Part shown: positions 1 through 6,218 of the stretch, one piece after another
How positions within the stretch are numbered: the first letter of the stretch is position 1
Layout: each line of letters begins with the position of its first letter
Assembly: GCA_964549595.1 (NCBI GenBank)
Contig: CAZJWK010000132.1
Location: forward strand, 1-6,425
Source of the DNA: CAZQQN01 sp964549595
GTDB lineage: Bacteria; Bacteroidota; Bacteroidia; CAILMK01; CAYYUA01
DNA: 6,425 bases
Reading direction: 5' to 3'
Notes under the pieces: generated by a model
What the model was told of the DNA's origin: nothing
What the model saw: only the letters and a program-made list of their open reading frames with translations
Databases searched by the model: none
Program-made: the position numbers and the translations under genes

Positions 1-1
1 G

Positions 2-2788
2 AATTTTATTTGGCCTACCATCACTTGTGGCAAAACCCCTTTAAACCAAAGGAGTGTTTCTCAATTAACACAGGAATTCACTGTGTTCGATACATTTACC
101 GTGTTAGACATGGGCGATACGCTAACGGCCGATAGCATTGACCATAGTAATATTGGGGTTAGTAGTTCTCCGACTCCATTGTTTAAGGTCCCCAATAAGT
201 CCAAAGCCTGGTGGTTTTATATCAAGATCAACAAACCCCTGAATGCGGGCAATAACTTTTATGTGGTTTCCATGAGGAACCAGCAAGTAAATGATACGCT
301 TTTTAGGATCAATGATGCCTTCCCCACAGTAGGGCAGGTAGATTCCGTAGTGGGGCTTAACCATTATGCGGGTGATATTGACGATTCCACCACTTTGGGT
401 GTTATCAAAAGCGACCCGTCTACTCAGGGTAACATCACCATTTGGTCTCGTTACAAACCTGTGCTTGATCAATTAAAAGTTGAAAGGCCGGGTATTTATG
501 AAGTGAGGAGTAGCATGACCAATGCCAGCGGTTGTTCGAAGGTATCAGGTGAAGCCGGGGTTCCACCTCAACAAGTCAAGGTCGGACACTACGCACGATT
601 TGATCCGTTAACGTTGATCCCTACTAAAAATGATTCCACGATTTGTGCAGGAGATACCGTTTATTTTCACAATGATGTCTCTCCTTCTCGTGGTAGGCAT
701 AGTGGATTTGAGTTTCCAAGATACTGGCAAAGGCACAATTGGCCTGTGGATCCCAGGGTGGCTCATAATATCCTGTGGCCGTCTGACACTACCAATTTCT
801 GGCGGGATCCCAAAGGGACAAGGAGTGATTGGTCCCTTGCAAAAGGCTATCAATATGAAAGGCTTAGGTGGGACTTGAATGGTGACGGCTATTTTGAGAC
901 CGTTTATGACATTGATGCCCTCCGTTACATCCAAGATAAGGATATGGACAGTACGTTTGAGGATACCCTTGCCCTTCAGGATGTGGATCAGGATAACAAT
1001 GCGGATACTGTGCCCTACTATGTTTATGAAGAAGGAGGCTTGTACGATGTGAGAATGAAATCCACGGACAGCAGCGGATGTAGCCAAATTATGGAAAAGG
1101 AAAACCTGATTGTGGCTACGGAGGTCACGGCCTACATGGATACCCTCGTTGGGCCTTCAGTTTGGGCCCCGCAAACGGTGGATTTTGTGGATATCTTGGA
1201 TATTGGTTTCGGGTATCGTTATACCAGGGATAGTGCAGGCAATAAAATTGATTCCGTTGCAGTTGATAGTGTCATTGACTGGCAATGGGATTTTAATGAC
1301 GGAAAGGGTGATCAAAGCACGGCAAGCATTGAAAAACCCAGTTATGTCTATACCCGAAACGGAGACTTCATTCCGGAGCTTATAGTGGAAACTTCCACAG
1401 GGTGTATTGATACCACTAACAAGGTTAAACATGGACCGGATACTTCTGACCTTTTGATAAGGATTCGTGGTCCCAGACCCTATTTCGAACTGCTTGATTC
1501 GCTCAAATGTGAACCAGGTAAGATAACCGTTTTTGATACTTCATCAGGAGGCAGTAAGTGGAATTATAAGAAAGGCAATGGTGAAGAGATCACTTTCGAT
1601 AGTCTTCCCAGTGACAGTACCTTTACCCTTGAATACGAGAATGCAGGTCGTTATAAGATTGGTTTGACCCTGTTTGATTCGGTGGCTAATACCGCAACAC
1701 CCGACCCCAATGATTCCCTGTGGTGCGGTGCGCCATTCCCGGATACTACCTTCCCCGGTTACAATCCAAAGGATTATGAAATAAGGATTAAAGGTACGGA
1801 TAAAGCCGCATTCAATCCTGTTCCCAAAGATCTTTGTCCTAACCATGGGCAAAAGCTTACTCTGCAAAATGAGTCTGATCCGCTTTACCGTTCCTTCACC
1901 TGGGCGATGGGTAATGGTGATACCCTTCAAACGGTGAGCATGTCTGATTCCACCATTGATGCTTCAGATACGACTTACCTTTATACGGAGAATGCTTATG
2001 ATACTTTTGATATTACTCTGATGCCGAGCGGCCCGGACTCCATGTGCTTCGATACGGCCACTGAAGAAGTCAGGACAAGCGGAATTAAGGCGGATTTTGA
2101 TACGGCTTCATTAAATATGCCTGTATACAAATTCGAAAATCAATCCGAGTTTGGTGAGGAATATCGCTGGATATTCTTTGATGGTAAGATCGACAAATCC
2201 CGACTTGGCGATCCTGATTTCAATATTGGTAATTTGCCGCGCTACAGGCATCCCAGAAATGACAACGATAAGAACGACTTCAAGACAGAAGACCGTTCTG
2301 TAACTCCGACTATGGATTATCATGCGGACCGCGGGTTCTACGATGTGGCCTTAATTGCTACCAATCCGGAGGGTTGTAAAGACACTTCTGTCATGCGGAT
2401 TAAGAACTTCTTTGATACTTCTTATCAACGCAGCAACGTATTTACCCCGAATGGAGATGGCAAAAATGATCGTTTTACCTTCCGTATGCAGGGGGATAAA
2501 GAATATACCATGAAGATTTATAACCGTTGGGGTGAGGTTGTTTACGAAACCAGTCGCGGTGCCGATAACAATGAATGTTTCTGGTCTAACGAGGTTAGTG
2601 AATTCAGTGGTGACTGTTCCAATCCTAATCCTGAGAATCCAAGGGGTTGTAAATACTGCAAGTTCTGGGATGGTACCCTCGAAAGTGGTGCTGAAGCGCC
2701 TTCCGGTACGTATTACTTTAAAATTACTTACCGGCAGCGGCATAGCGAGGAGAAAACCCAACATGGTACAGTAACCCTTATCCGGTAA
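2..2788 (+). CDS. PKD-repeat surface protein with CHU_C type B T9SS sorting domain (5'-truncated by window edge)
   Basis: The frame is open from the first bases, so the GTG at 83 is only the first start-like codon in view and the N-terminus with its signal peptide lies upstream; 928 codons are visible. Residues below count from that GTG. The body is a chain of degenerate PKD-like beta-sandwich units. Their cores contain Trp near residues 263 (WDLNGDG), 402 (WDFNDGKGD), 493, 607 (WAMGNGD) and 696. Six unit ends resemble GxYxVxxxxxxxxGC, as in GLYDVRMKSTDSSGC. Cysteines recur early (ICAGDT, KCEPGK, LCPNHG) and late in units, suggesting disulfides in an exported protein. Acidic stretches DLNGDG and DVDQDNNAD resemble calcium loops. 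Residues 785-901 form the CHU_C domain, with NVFTPNGDGKND, IYNRWGEVVYE, WDGT and APSGTYYFKI. This domain directs type IX secretion to the cell surface in gliding Bacteroidota. An adhesin or matrix role is inferred; the ligand is unknown. The domain assignment is firm, the specific function is not. Confidence 0.93.
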   Translation, partial: NFIWPTITCGKTPLNQRSVSQLTQEFTVFDTFTVLDMGDTLTADSIDHSNIGVSSSPTPLFKVPNKSKAWWFYIKINKPLNAGNNFYVVSMRNQQVNDTLFRINDAFPTVGQVDSVVGLNHYAGDIDDSTTLGVIKSDPSTQGNITIWSRYKPVLDQLKVERPGIYEVRSSMTNASGCSKVSGEAGVPPQQVKVGHYARFDPLTLIPTKNDSTICAGDTVYFHNDVSPSRGRHSGFEFPRYWQRHNWPVDPRVAHNILWPSDTTNFWRDPKGTRSDWSLAKGYQYERLRWDLNGDGYFETVYDIDALRYIQDKDMDSTFEDTLALQDVDQDNNADTVPYYVYEEGGLYDVRMKSTDSSGCSQIMEKENLIVATEVTAYMDTLVGPSVWAPQTVDFVDILDIGFGYRYTRDSAGNKIDSVAVDSVIDWQWDFNDGKGDQSTASIEKPSYVYTRNGDFIPELIVETSTGCIDTTNKVKHGPDTSDLLIRIRGPRPYFELLDSLKCEPGKITVFDTSSGGSKWNYKKGNGEEITFDSLPSDSTFTLEYENAGRYKIGLTLFDSVANTATPDPNDSLWCGAPFPDTTFPGYNPKDYEIRIKGTDKAAFNPVPKDLCPNHGQKLTLQNESDPLYRSFTWAMGNGDTLQTVSMSDSTIDASDTTYLYTENAYDTFDITLMPSGPDSMCFDTATEEVRTSGIKADFDTASLNMPVYKFENQSEFGEEYRWIFFDGKIDKSRLGDPDFNIGNLPRYRHPRNDNDKNDFKTEDRSVTPTMDYHADRGFYDVALIATNPEGCKDTSVMRIKNFFDTSYQRSNVFTPNGDGKNDRFTFRMQGDKEYTMKIYNRWGEVVYETSRGADNNECFWSNEVSEFSGDCSNPNPENPRGCKYCKFWDGTLESGAEAPSGTYYFKITYRQRHSEEKTQHGTVTLIR

Positions 2789-2811
2789 GGGCAAACAGGC
2801 ATTTTAAGTAG

Positions 2812-2848
2812 AAAAGCCCACCAACGGTTAATCCGGGTGGGCTTTTTT
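2812..2848 (+). terminator. Rho-independent terminator, probably bidirectional
   Basis: An 11-bp stem AAAAGCCCACC (2812-2822) pairs with GGTGGGCTTTT (2836-2846). It continues inward past a two-base AA bulge as CGG/CCG around a TTAAT loop. A run of six T (2843-2848) follows on the plus strand. It lies 24 bases after the adhesin stop codon and 36 bases beyond the stress protein stop codon on the other strand. Read on the minus strand it gives the same stem but only four T, so it should be weaker in that direction. Confidence 0.9.
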
Positions 2849-2884
2849 CATTTAGGGGTTATGTAATGTGTTAGGAGGGCAGTA

Positions 2885-3739
2885 TTATCGGTGGGCTATA
2901 AAAACCGGGGTTGTTTTAGCCTCTAAAAAGCCTTTGGCTACACTTGATGCGAATAACCGTGATAAAGCATTTTTCTCGAATGAACCCAAAACCAGCAAGG
3001 CATTTTGTTTTTGTGAGGCAAATTCCTGGATCTTTGTTCCGGGTTTTCCTTCCAGGATATCAATATCCAGGTTTGGGTAATGCTGGTAAAGGTATTCTCT
3101 GATTAATTCCTCATTTTCCATTTTTTCATCAGATGACTTTTCATTGACATAAATAAGGTTGTAATGGACATCCTGTAAATTGGGTTTTAAAAGGTAGGTG
3201 AAGTGCCTTATTGCATATACGGAATTTTCCTTCCCATTGAAAGTGAATATTACATTGTCAATGGGCTCTTCATTTTCAGGGACGACAAGAACCGGACACT
3301 TGGTGTCTGATAATATGTCCTTCAGCACTTTTTGGTCTCCTTCTTTCCTCGTGCTTGAGAAATAAGTTTGGTAGCCTATGATTAATAAGTCCGCAAAAAT
3401 GCTTTCCCTTATTAATTCCAATGCTGTCACACCTTCATCAAAATGGGTTGTATGATTGACCCCCGCCTCTTGACATTGGTTTAAAAAGGCTTCCCGGCTT
3501 TTTTGAATAGATTCTTCCTCGGTATTTCGGATTTCGTCCAGGTATTCCCCGTATTCTCCGGTTAACTCATAAGCAGCCGGATCAACCCCAAAATTCGAAA
3601 ACATGTAAGCATAATTGAGGTCCTCTATGAAGATGCCGGTAATTAAATTTTCCGGTTCTTTTTGGGTAAGTTTTATGGCATAATTCAATGCGCTTTCAGA
3701 GTACAATGAGCCATCAAAAGCTACCAGGATTTTTTTCAT
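2885..3739 (-). CDS. Universal stress protein, tandem two-domain Usp
   Basis: A 284-residue protein with two UspA-like alpha/beta domains, roughly residues 1-155 and 160-284, about twice the size of a single-domain Usp. Domain 1 opens with the classic first strand MKKILVAFDGS, where D9 is the usual nucleotide-contacting acidic position, and ends with ADLLIIGYQT and CPVLVVPE. Domain 2 opens with VIFTFNGKENS and ends with NALLVLGSFEKNALSRLF and TPVFIAHR. The family ATP-binding pattern G-2x-G-9x-G-S/T is incomplete in both halves: G122 and G252 remain but the following glycines do not, so ATP binding is doubtful. No signal peptide or membrane segment is visible; it should be cytoplasmic. The ATG is chosen because it directly begins the first beta strand; there is no clear Shine-Dalgarno, normal for this phylum. 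It converges on the adhesin gene and has an inverted repeat just upstream. Family known, client process unknown. Confidence 0.93.
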   Translation of the reverse strand: MKKILVAFDGSLYSESALNYAIKLTQKEPENLITGIFIEDLNYAYMFSNFGVDPAAYELTGEYGEYLDEIRNTEEESIQKSREAFLNQCQEAGVNHTTHFDEGVTALELIRESIFADLLIIGYQTYFSSTRKEGDQKVLKDILSDTKCPVLVVPENEEPIDNVIFTFNGKENSVYAIRHFTYLLKPNLQDVHYNLIYVNEKSSDEKMENEELIREYLYQHYPNLDIDILEGKPGTKIQEFASQKQNALLVLGSFEKNALSRLFASSVAKGFLEAKTTPVFIAHR

Positions 3740-3745
3740 AAATGG

Positions 3746-3777
3746 GAAAATTGTTTCTTACTAAATTAACAATTTTC
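3746..3777. repeat. Perfect 10-bp inverted repeat upstream of the stress protein gene (possible operator or leader hairpin)
   Basis: GAAAATTGTT (3746-3755) and AACAATTTTC (3768-3777) are exact reverse complements separated by 12 bases, a centre-to-centre distance of 22 bp, close to two helical turns. The element lies 7 to 38 bases before the ATG of the stress gene. It could be an operator for a dimeric regulator or a hairpin in the mRNA leader. It overlaps a weak -7-like sequence on the minus strand (TAATTTAG). No regulator is identified. Confidence 0.45.
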
Positions 3778-3969
3778 TCAATAGAAAGGAATTTTTGATA
3801 ACATTTAATGAAGCAGTCCCTTAAGCGATATTTTGAGCACCTTTTTGGCCGGATTTATTTTTGTCCTTCCTTTAGAGCCTCAGACCCACCTACGGCTATC
3901 CGGCTACAAACTTCCATTCGGAAACCGAAAATCCTTATGGGTATTACTTTGGTTCCTATTTTGAAGTAT
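3778..3969. other. Intergenic spacer without a supported gene; possible repeat-derived sequence
   Basis: This separates the YyaL-like gene stop from the inverted repeat before the stress gene. I see no tRNA, no terminator with a T run and no family-like protein. It contains a short near-tandem pair, CGGCTA at 3893-3898 and again at 3901-3906, and a five-pair hairpin TTCGG-AAA-CCGAA (3917-3929). Short open frames here on both strands run antisense or out of frame into the end of the YyaL-like gene and have no recognisable domain. The promoter of the stress gene should lie here, but no good TTTG/TAnnTTTG pair is visible. Confidence 0.3.
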
Positions 3970-6000
3970 TTATTGGCGGAGTTGTTCAATGGCTTGTTCC
4001 GGGTCCTCTGTGGGAAGGTTACAAGTTTGGTTTCTACAAACATAGAAAAGGGTTTTACCTTTTTCATAACGGTTTTTCAATAAAGGCAATGCTGAATGAT
4101 CCTCGGTTGATCCTGCCAAAACTTTATGAGGTAAGTAACGTTTTTGTAAATTGTTTTTCATCTCATGGGCATCTGGTCCTACTATCGCTACTTCATAAAA
4201 ACGGGCTGCTAAGTGGGAAGCCAAACAAGCCCAATTGGAAAAGAAATAAGGTTGCTTTTGCCATTGATCAAAGATGGTTTGGAACATTAATTGGGCTTTT
4301 TCCTTGTAATCCGGTGTGTCAAAGTAATGACCGAGGTAATAAAGGTTCCTTGCCATAACGGAATTGGGTGAAGCAATCACGTTATCAGCGATTTCAAATT
4401 TCTGGGTGATCAAGGAAGGTTGATGGTTGGGCTTATACTGGAATAAACCGGCCTTTTCGTCAAAAAAGTTACTGAAGACAGCATCGGTTAAATCCTGGGC
4501 TTTTTTCAGGTAGTTCTCATTCAATGATGCTTGGTAAAAATGTAAGAGGGCTTGTATGAGTAGCGCGTAATCGTCCAGAAAACCTTCAATTTTAGCCTGA
4601 CCATTTTTGTAAGAACGATATACCGTATTACCAGAAACCAGGTTTTTCCAAATAAAATTGAGATTGGTCTCGGCTAATTGATAATACTCAGGGTTTTGGA
4701 AAACCTCATAGGCATCCGTCAAACCTTTAATGGTTAGGGCATTCCAGGAGGTCAGGATTTTATCATCTAATGCTGGTCTGATCCTTTTTTCTCGAGCCTC
4801 AAATAATTGCGTCTTTGCGTCATTGAGTTTTTTGTTAACTTCTGAAACCGGTATTCCAAGATCTTCAGCCAGGTCAGATTCATCCTGCGCGATAATGAGA
4901 ATATTTTTTCCATTTTCCCATAATCCTGAGCCGTCAATACCGTAACGAGCTTTAACCAAATCCCGTGTTTCCTGATCAGGGATGGCATTGTCTATTTGAT
5001 CAGCCGTCCACGTATAAAACTTTCCTTCCTCTCCTTCGCTGTCGGCATCCAAAGCAGAATAAAACCCTCCTTCCGGGCTTAACATTTCCCTTTGCAAGTA
5101 TTTCACTGTCTCATGGACTACTTTACTATAAAGGGGCTTTTGACTTATCTGGTAAGCTTCTGAATAGGTGGAAAGCAATTGGCCATTGTCGTATAACATT
5201 TTCTCAAAATGGGGCACTTTCCATTGGCCATCTGTTGAATAACGAGCAAACCCACCGCCTAACTGGTCATAAATTCCTCCTTCGGCCATTTTGGTAAGGG
5301 AGAGATCGGTCTGTTCCCAGGCTTCTCTTTCACCGGAAAGGGCGTAATAGCGCATTAAAAAAAGGTAATTATCAGGAAGGGGGAACTTCGGGGCCGTTTG
5401 TCTTCCGCCGTAGGTTTTGTCAAAACCCGTCTTCATTTTTTCAAAAACCTGGTTTAAGGTTTCTTTTTCCACTGGTTTTTCTTCCTCAGGGGGTTGAACC
5501 AGGTTGATAGATTGCATCCCTTGTTCCAATTTTTGCGCATAGTCTAACACTTCATCCCTTTGATTGTCGTATACTTCTTTGATTTTTCTAAGGACTTCCA
5601 TCCAATTAGGTTTAGGAAAATAAGTGCCGCCAAAAATTGGCCTTCCATCCGACAGGATGAAAACATTGAGAGGCCACCCCGCCTGTCCGGTCATTAAACT
5701 TACTGCATCAATGTAAAGTTGGTCTACATCAGGCCTTTCCTCCCGGTCTACTTTGACAGGAACAAAATTTTCATTCATCATTGTGGCCACTTCTTCATCC
5801 TCAAAACTTTCGTGTTCCATCACATGACACCAATGGCAAGCGGAATAGCCGATGCTTATGATCAGGGGCTTGTCTTCGCTATTGGCTTTTTCAAAGGCTT
5901 CTTCTCCCCAGGGGTACCAATATACGGGGTTATTGGCATGTTGTAAAAGATATGGACTGGTTTCATTTATCAATCGGTTTTCATAGGTATGGTCCTGCAT
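3970..6000 (-). CDS. YyaL/SPATA20-family protein: thioredoxin-like (DUF255) plus alpha/alpha-toroid domain
   Basis: A full-length 676-residue member of the family that includes Bacillus YyaL and human SPATA20 (SSP411). Residues about 1-165 are the thioredoxin-like domain. The start NRLINETSPYLLQHANNPV and the SACHWCHVMEHESF motif are the family hallmarks; the latter gives a CxxC pair at C55 and C58. VDREERPDVD and GWPLNVF with the thioredoxin-type proline (about 110) follow. The remainder is an alpha-helical toroid like N-acylglucosamine epimerases and glycoside hydrolases. It carries conserved blocks APKFPLPD, GGIYDQLGGGFARYS with VPHFEKMLYDNGQLL, SALDADSEGEEGKFY and LTSWNALTIKGL. Near the C-terminus is YVCRNQTCNLPT, another cysteine pair seen in relatives. 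The reaction is not established; a redox or sugar-related role is only inferred from the folds. No signal peptide is seen, so it is probably cytoplasmic. The ATG fits the usual family start; no Shine-Dalgarno is evident. It follows the tRNA-Asn gene and its terminator, so it is probably transcribed separately. Confidence 0.96.
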   Translation of the reverse strand: MQDHTYENRLINETSPYLLQHANNPVYWYPWGEEAFEKANSEDKPLIISIGYSACHWCHVMEHESFEDEEVATMMNENFVPVKVDREERPDVDQLYIDAVSLMTGQAGWPLNVFILSDGRPIFGGTYFPKPNWMEVLRKIKEVYDNQRDEVLDYAQKLEQGMQSINLVQPPEEEKPVEKETLNQVFEKMKTGFDKTYGGRQTAPKFPLPDNYLFLMRYYALSGEREAWEQTDLSLTKMAEGGIYDQLGGGFARYSTDGQWKVPHFEKMLYDNGQLLSTYSEAYQISQKPLYSKVVHETVKYLQREMLSPEGGFYSALDADSEGEEGKFYTWTADQIDNAIPDQETRDLVKARYGIDGSGLWENGKNILIIAQDESDLAEDLGIPVSEVNKKLNDAKTQLFEAREKRIRPALDDKILTSWNALTIKGLTDAYEVFQNPEYYQLAETNLNFIWKNLVSGNTVYRSYKNGQAKIEGFLDDYALLIQALLHFYQASLNENYLKKAQDLTDAVFSNFFDEKAGLFQYKPNHQPSLITQKFEIADNVIASPNSVMARNLYYLGHYFDTPDYKEKAQLMFQTIFDQWQKQPYFFSNWACLASHLAARFYEVAIVGPDAHEMKNNLQKRYLPHKVLAGSTEDHSALPLLKNRYEKGKTLFYVCRNQTCNLPTEDPEQAIEQLRQ

Positions 6001-6026
6001 AATAAAATGTTTTTAAATGGTAATGT

Positions 6027-6057
6027 GAAAGCTATGATATTAGAGAAAGCTAAAAAA
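6027..6057 (-). promoter_or_regulatory. Candidate Bacteroidota promoter for the YyaL-like gene
   Basis: On the minus strand TAGCTTTC (6027-6034) matches the TAnnTTTG -7 element except for the last base. Nineteen bases upstream is TTTT (6054-6057) in place of the TTTG -33 element. Transcription would start near 6021, about 20 bases before the ATG. The -33 part overlaps the T run of the tRNA terminator. An identical TAGCTTTC lies 18 bases upstream (6045-6052), so the exact element is uncertain. Confidence 0.35.
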
Positions 6058-6079
6058 AGCCGCCAAAATCCGGCGGCTT
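6052..6079 (-). terminator. Rho-independent terminator of the tRNA-Asn transcript
   Basis: On the minus strand AAGCCGCC (6072-6079) pairs with GGCGGCTT (6057-6064) around a seven-base GGATTTT loop, and the sequence runs into seven T (6052-6058). It begins four bases beyond the tRNA 3' end, and its T run lies about 50 bases before the YyaL-like start codon. This indicates a monocistronic tRNA transcript. Confidence 0.9.
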
Positions 6080-6083
6080 CAAG

Positions 6084-6157
6084 CTCCCCCCCCCGGATTC
6101 GAACCGGGGACCTACTGATTAACAGTCAGTCGCTCTAACCTGCTGAGCTAGGGAGGA
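6084..6157 (-). tRNA. tRNA-Asn (anticodon GTT)
   Basis: A complete 74-base cloverleaf on the minus strand. The acceptor TCCTCCC (6151-6157) pairs with GGGGGGA (6085-6091), with a U-G wobble at the fourth pair. The D arm is GCTC/GAGC with a nine-base loop containing GG. The anticodon stem ACTGA/TCAGT encloses CTGTTAA, giving anticodon GTT at 6121-6123. The variable loop is AGGTC, and the T arm CCCGG-TTCGAAT-CCGGG is canonical. The discriminator base is G (6084). CCA is not encoded (CTT follows), so it must be added after transcription. The T arm and acceptor together make a run of nine G, a possible sequencing weak point, but all stems have normal lengths. Confidence 0.97.
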
Positions 6158-6187
6158 ATGATACAGGATATTTCTCTAAAGGAGGTG

Positions 6188-6218
6188 CAAATATAGTATC
6201 TGATTAGGTTCTTTCAAA
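6188..6218 (-). promoter_or_regulatory. Bacteroidota housekeeping promoter of tRNA-Asn
   Basis: On the minus strand TTTG (6215-6218) and TATATTTG (6188-6195) are separated by exactly 19 bases. They match the known Bacteroidota primary sigma factor consensus TTTG at -33 and TAnnTTTG at -7. The predicted start is near 6182, giving a leader of about 25 bases before the mature tRNA. This is the clearest promoter in the window and supports the phylum assignment. Confidence 0.82.

Noticed and set aside
608..1087. Minus-strand open frame of 159 codons inside the adhesin gene
   Set aside because: It is antisense to clear PKD-coding sequence, has no domain and reflects codon bias on the other strand.
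2351..2794. Minus-strand open frame of 147 codons at the adhesin 3' end
   Set aside because: It overlaps the well-conserved CHU_C domain antisense and shows no family features.
3917..3929. Small hairpin TTCGG-AAA-CCGAA as terminator of the YyaL-like gene
   Set aside because: Only five pairs with a three-base loop and no T run on the minus strand.
3855..4067. Minus-strand 70-codon frame overlapping the end of the YyaL-like gene
   Set aside because: It is out of frame with the real gene over half its length and has no recognisable features.
3808..4083. Plus-strand open frame of 91 codons starting in the spacer
   Set aside because: Half of it is antisense to the conserved C-terminus of the YyaL-like protein; no ribosome site, promoter or domain is visible. 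Kept only as a possible repeat remark.
6179..6187. Shine-Dalgarno-like AAGGAGGTG on the plus strand
   Set aside because: No start codon with an open frame follows, and it lies in the leader of the minus-strand tRNA transcript.
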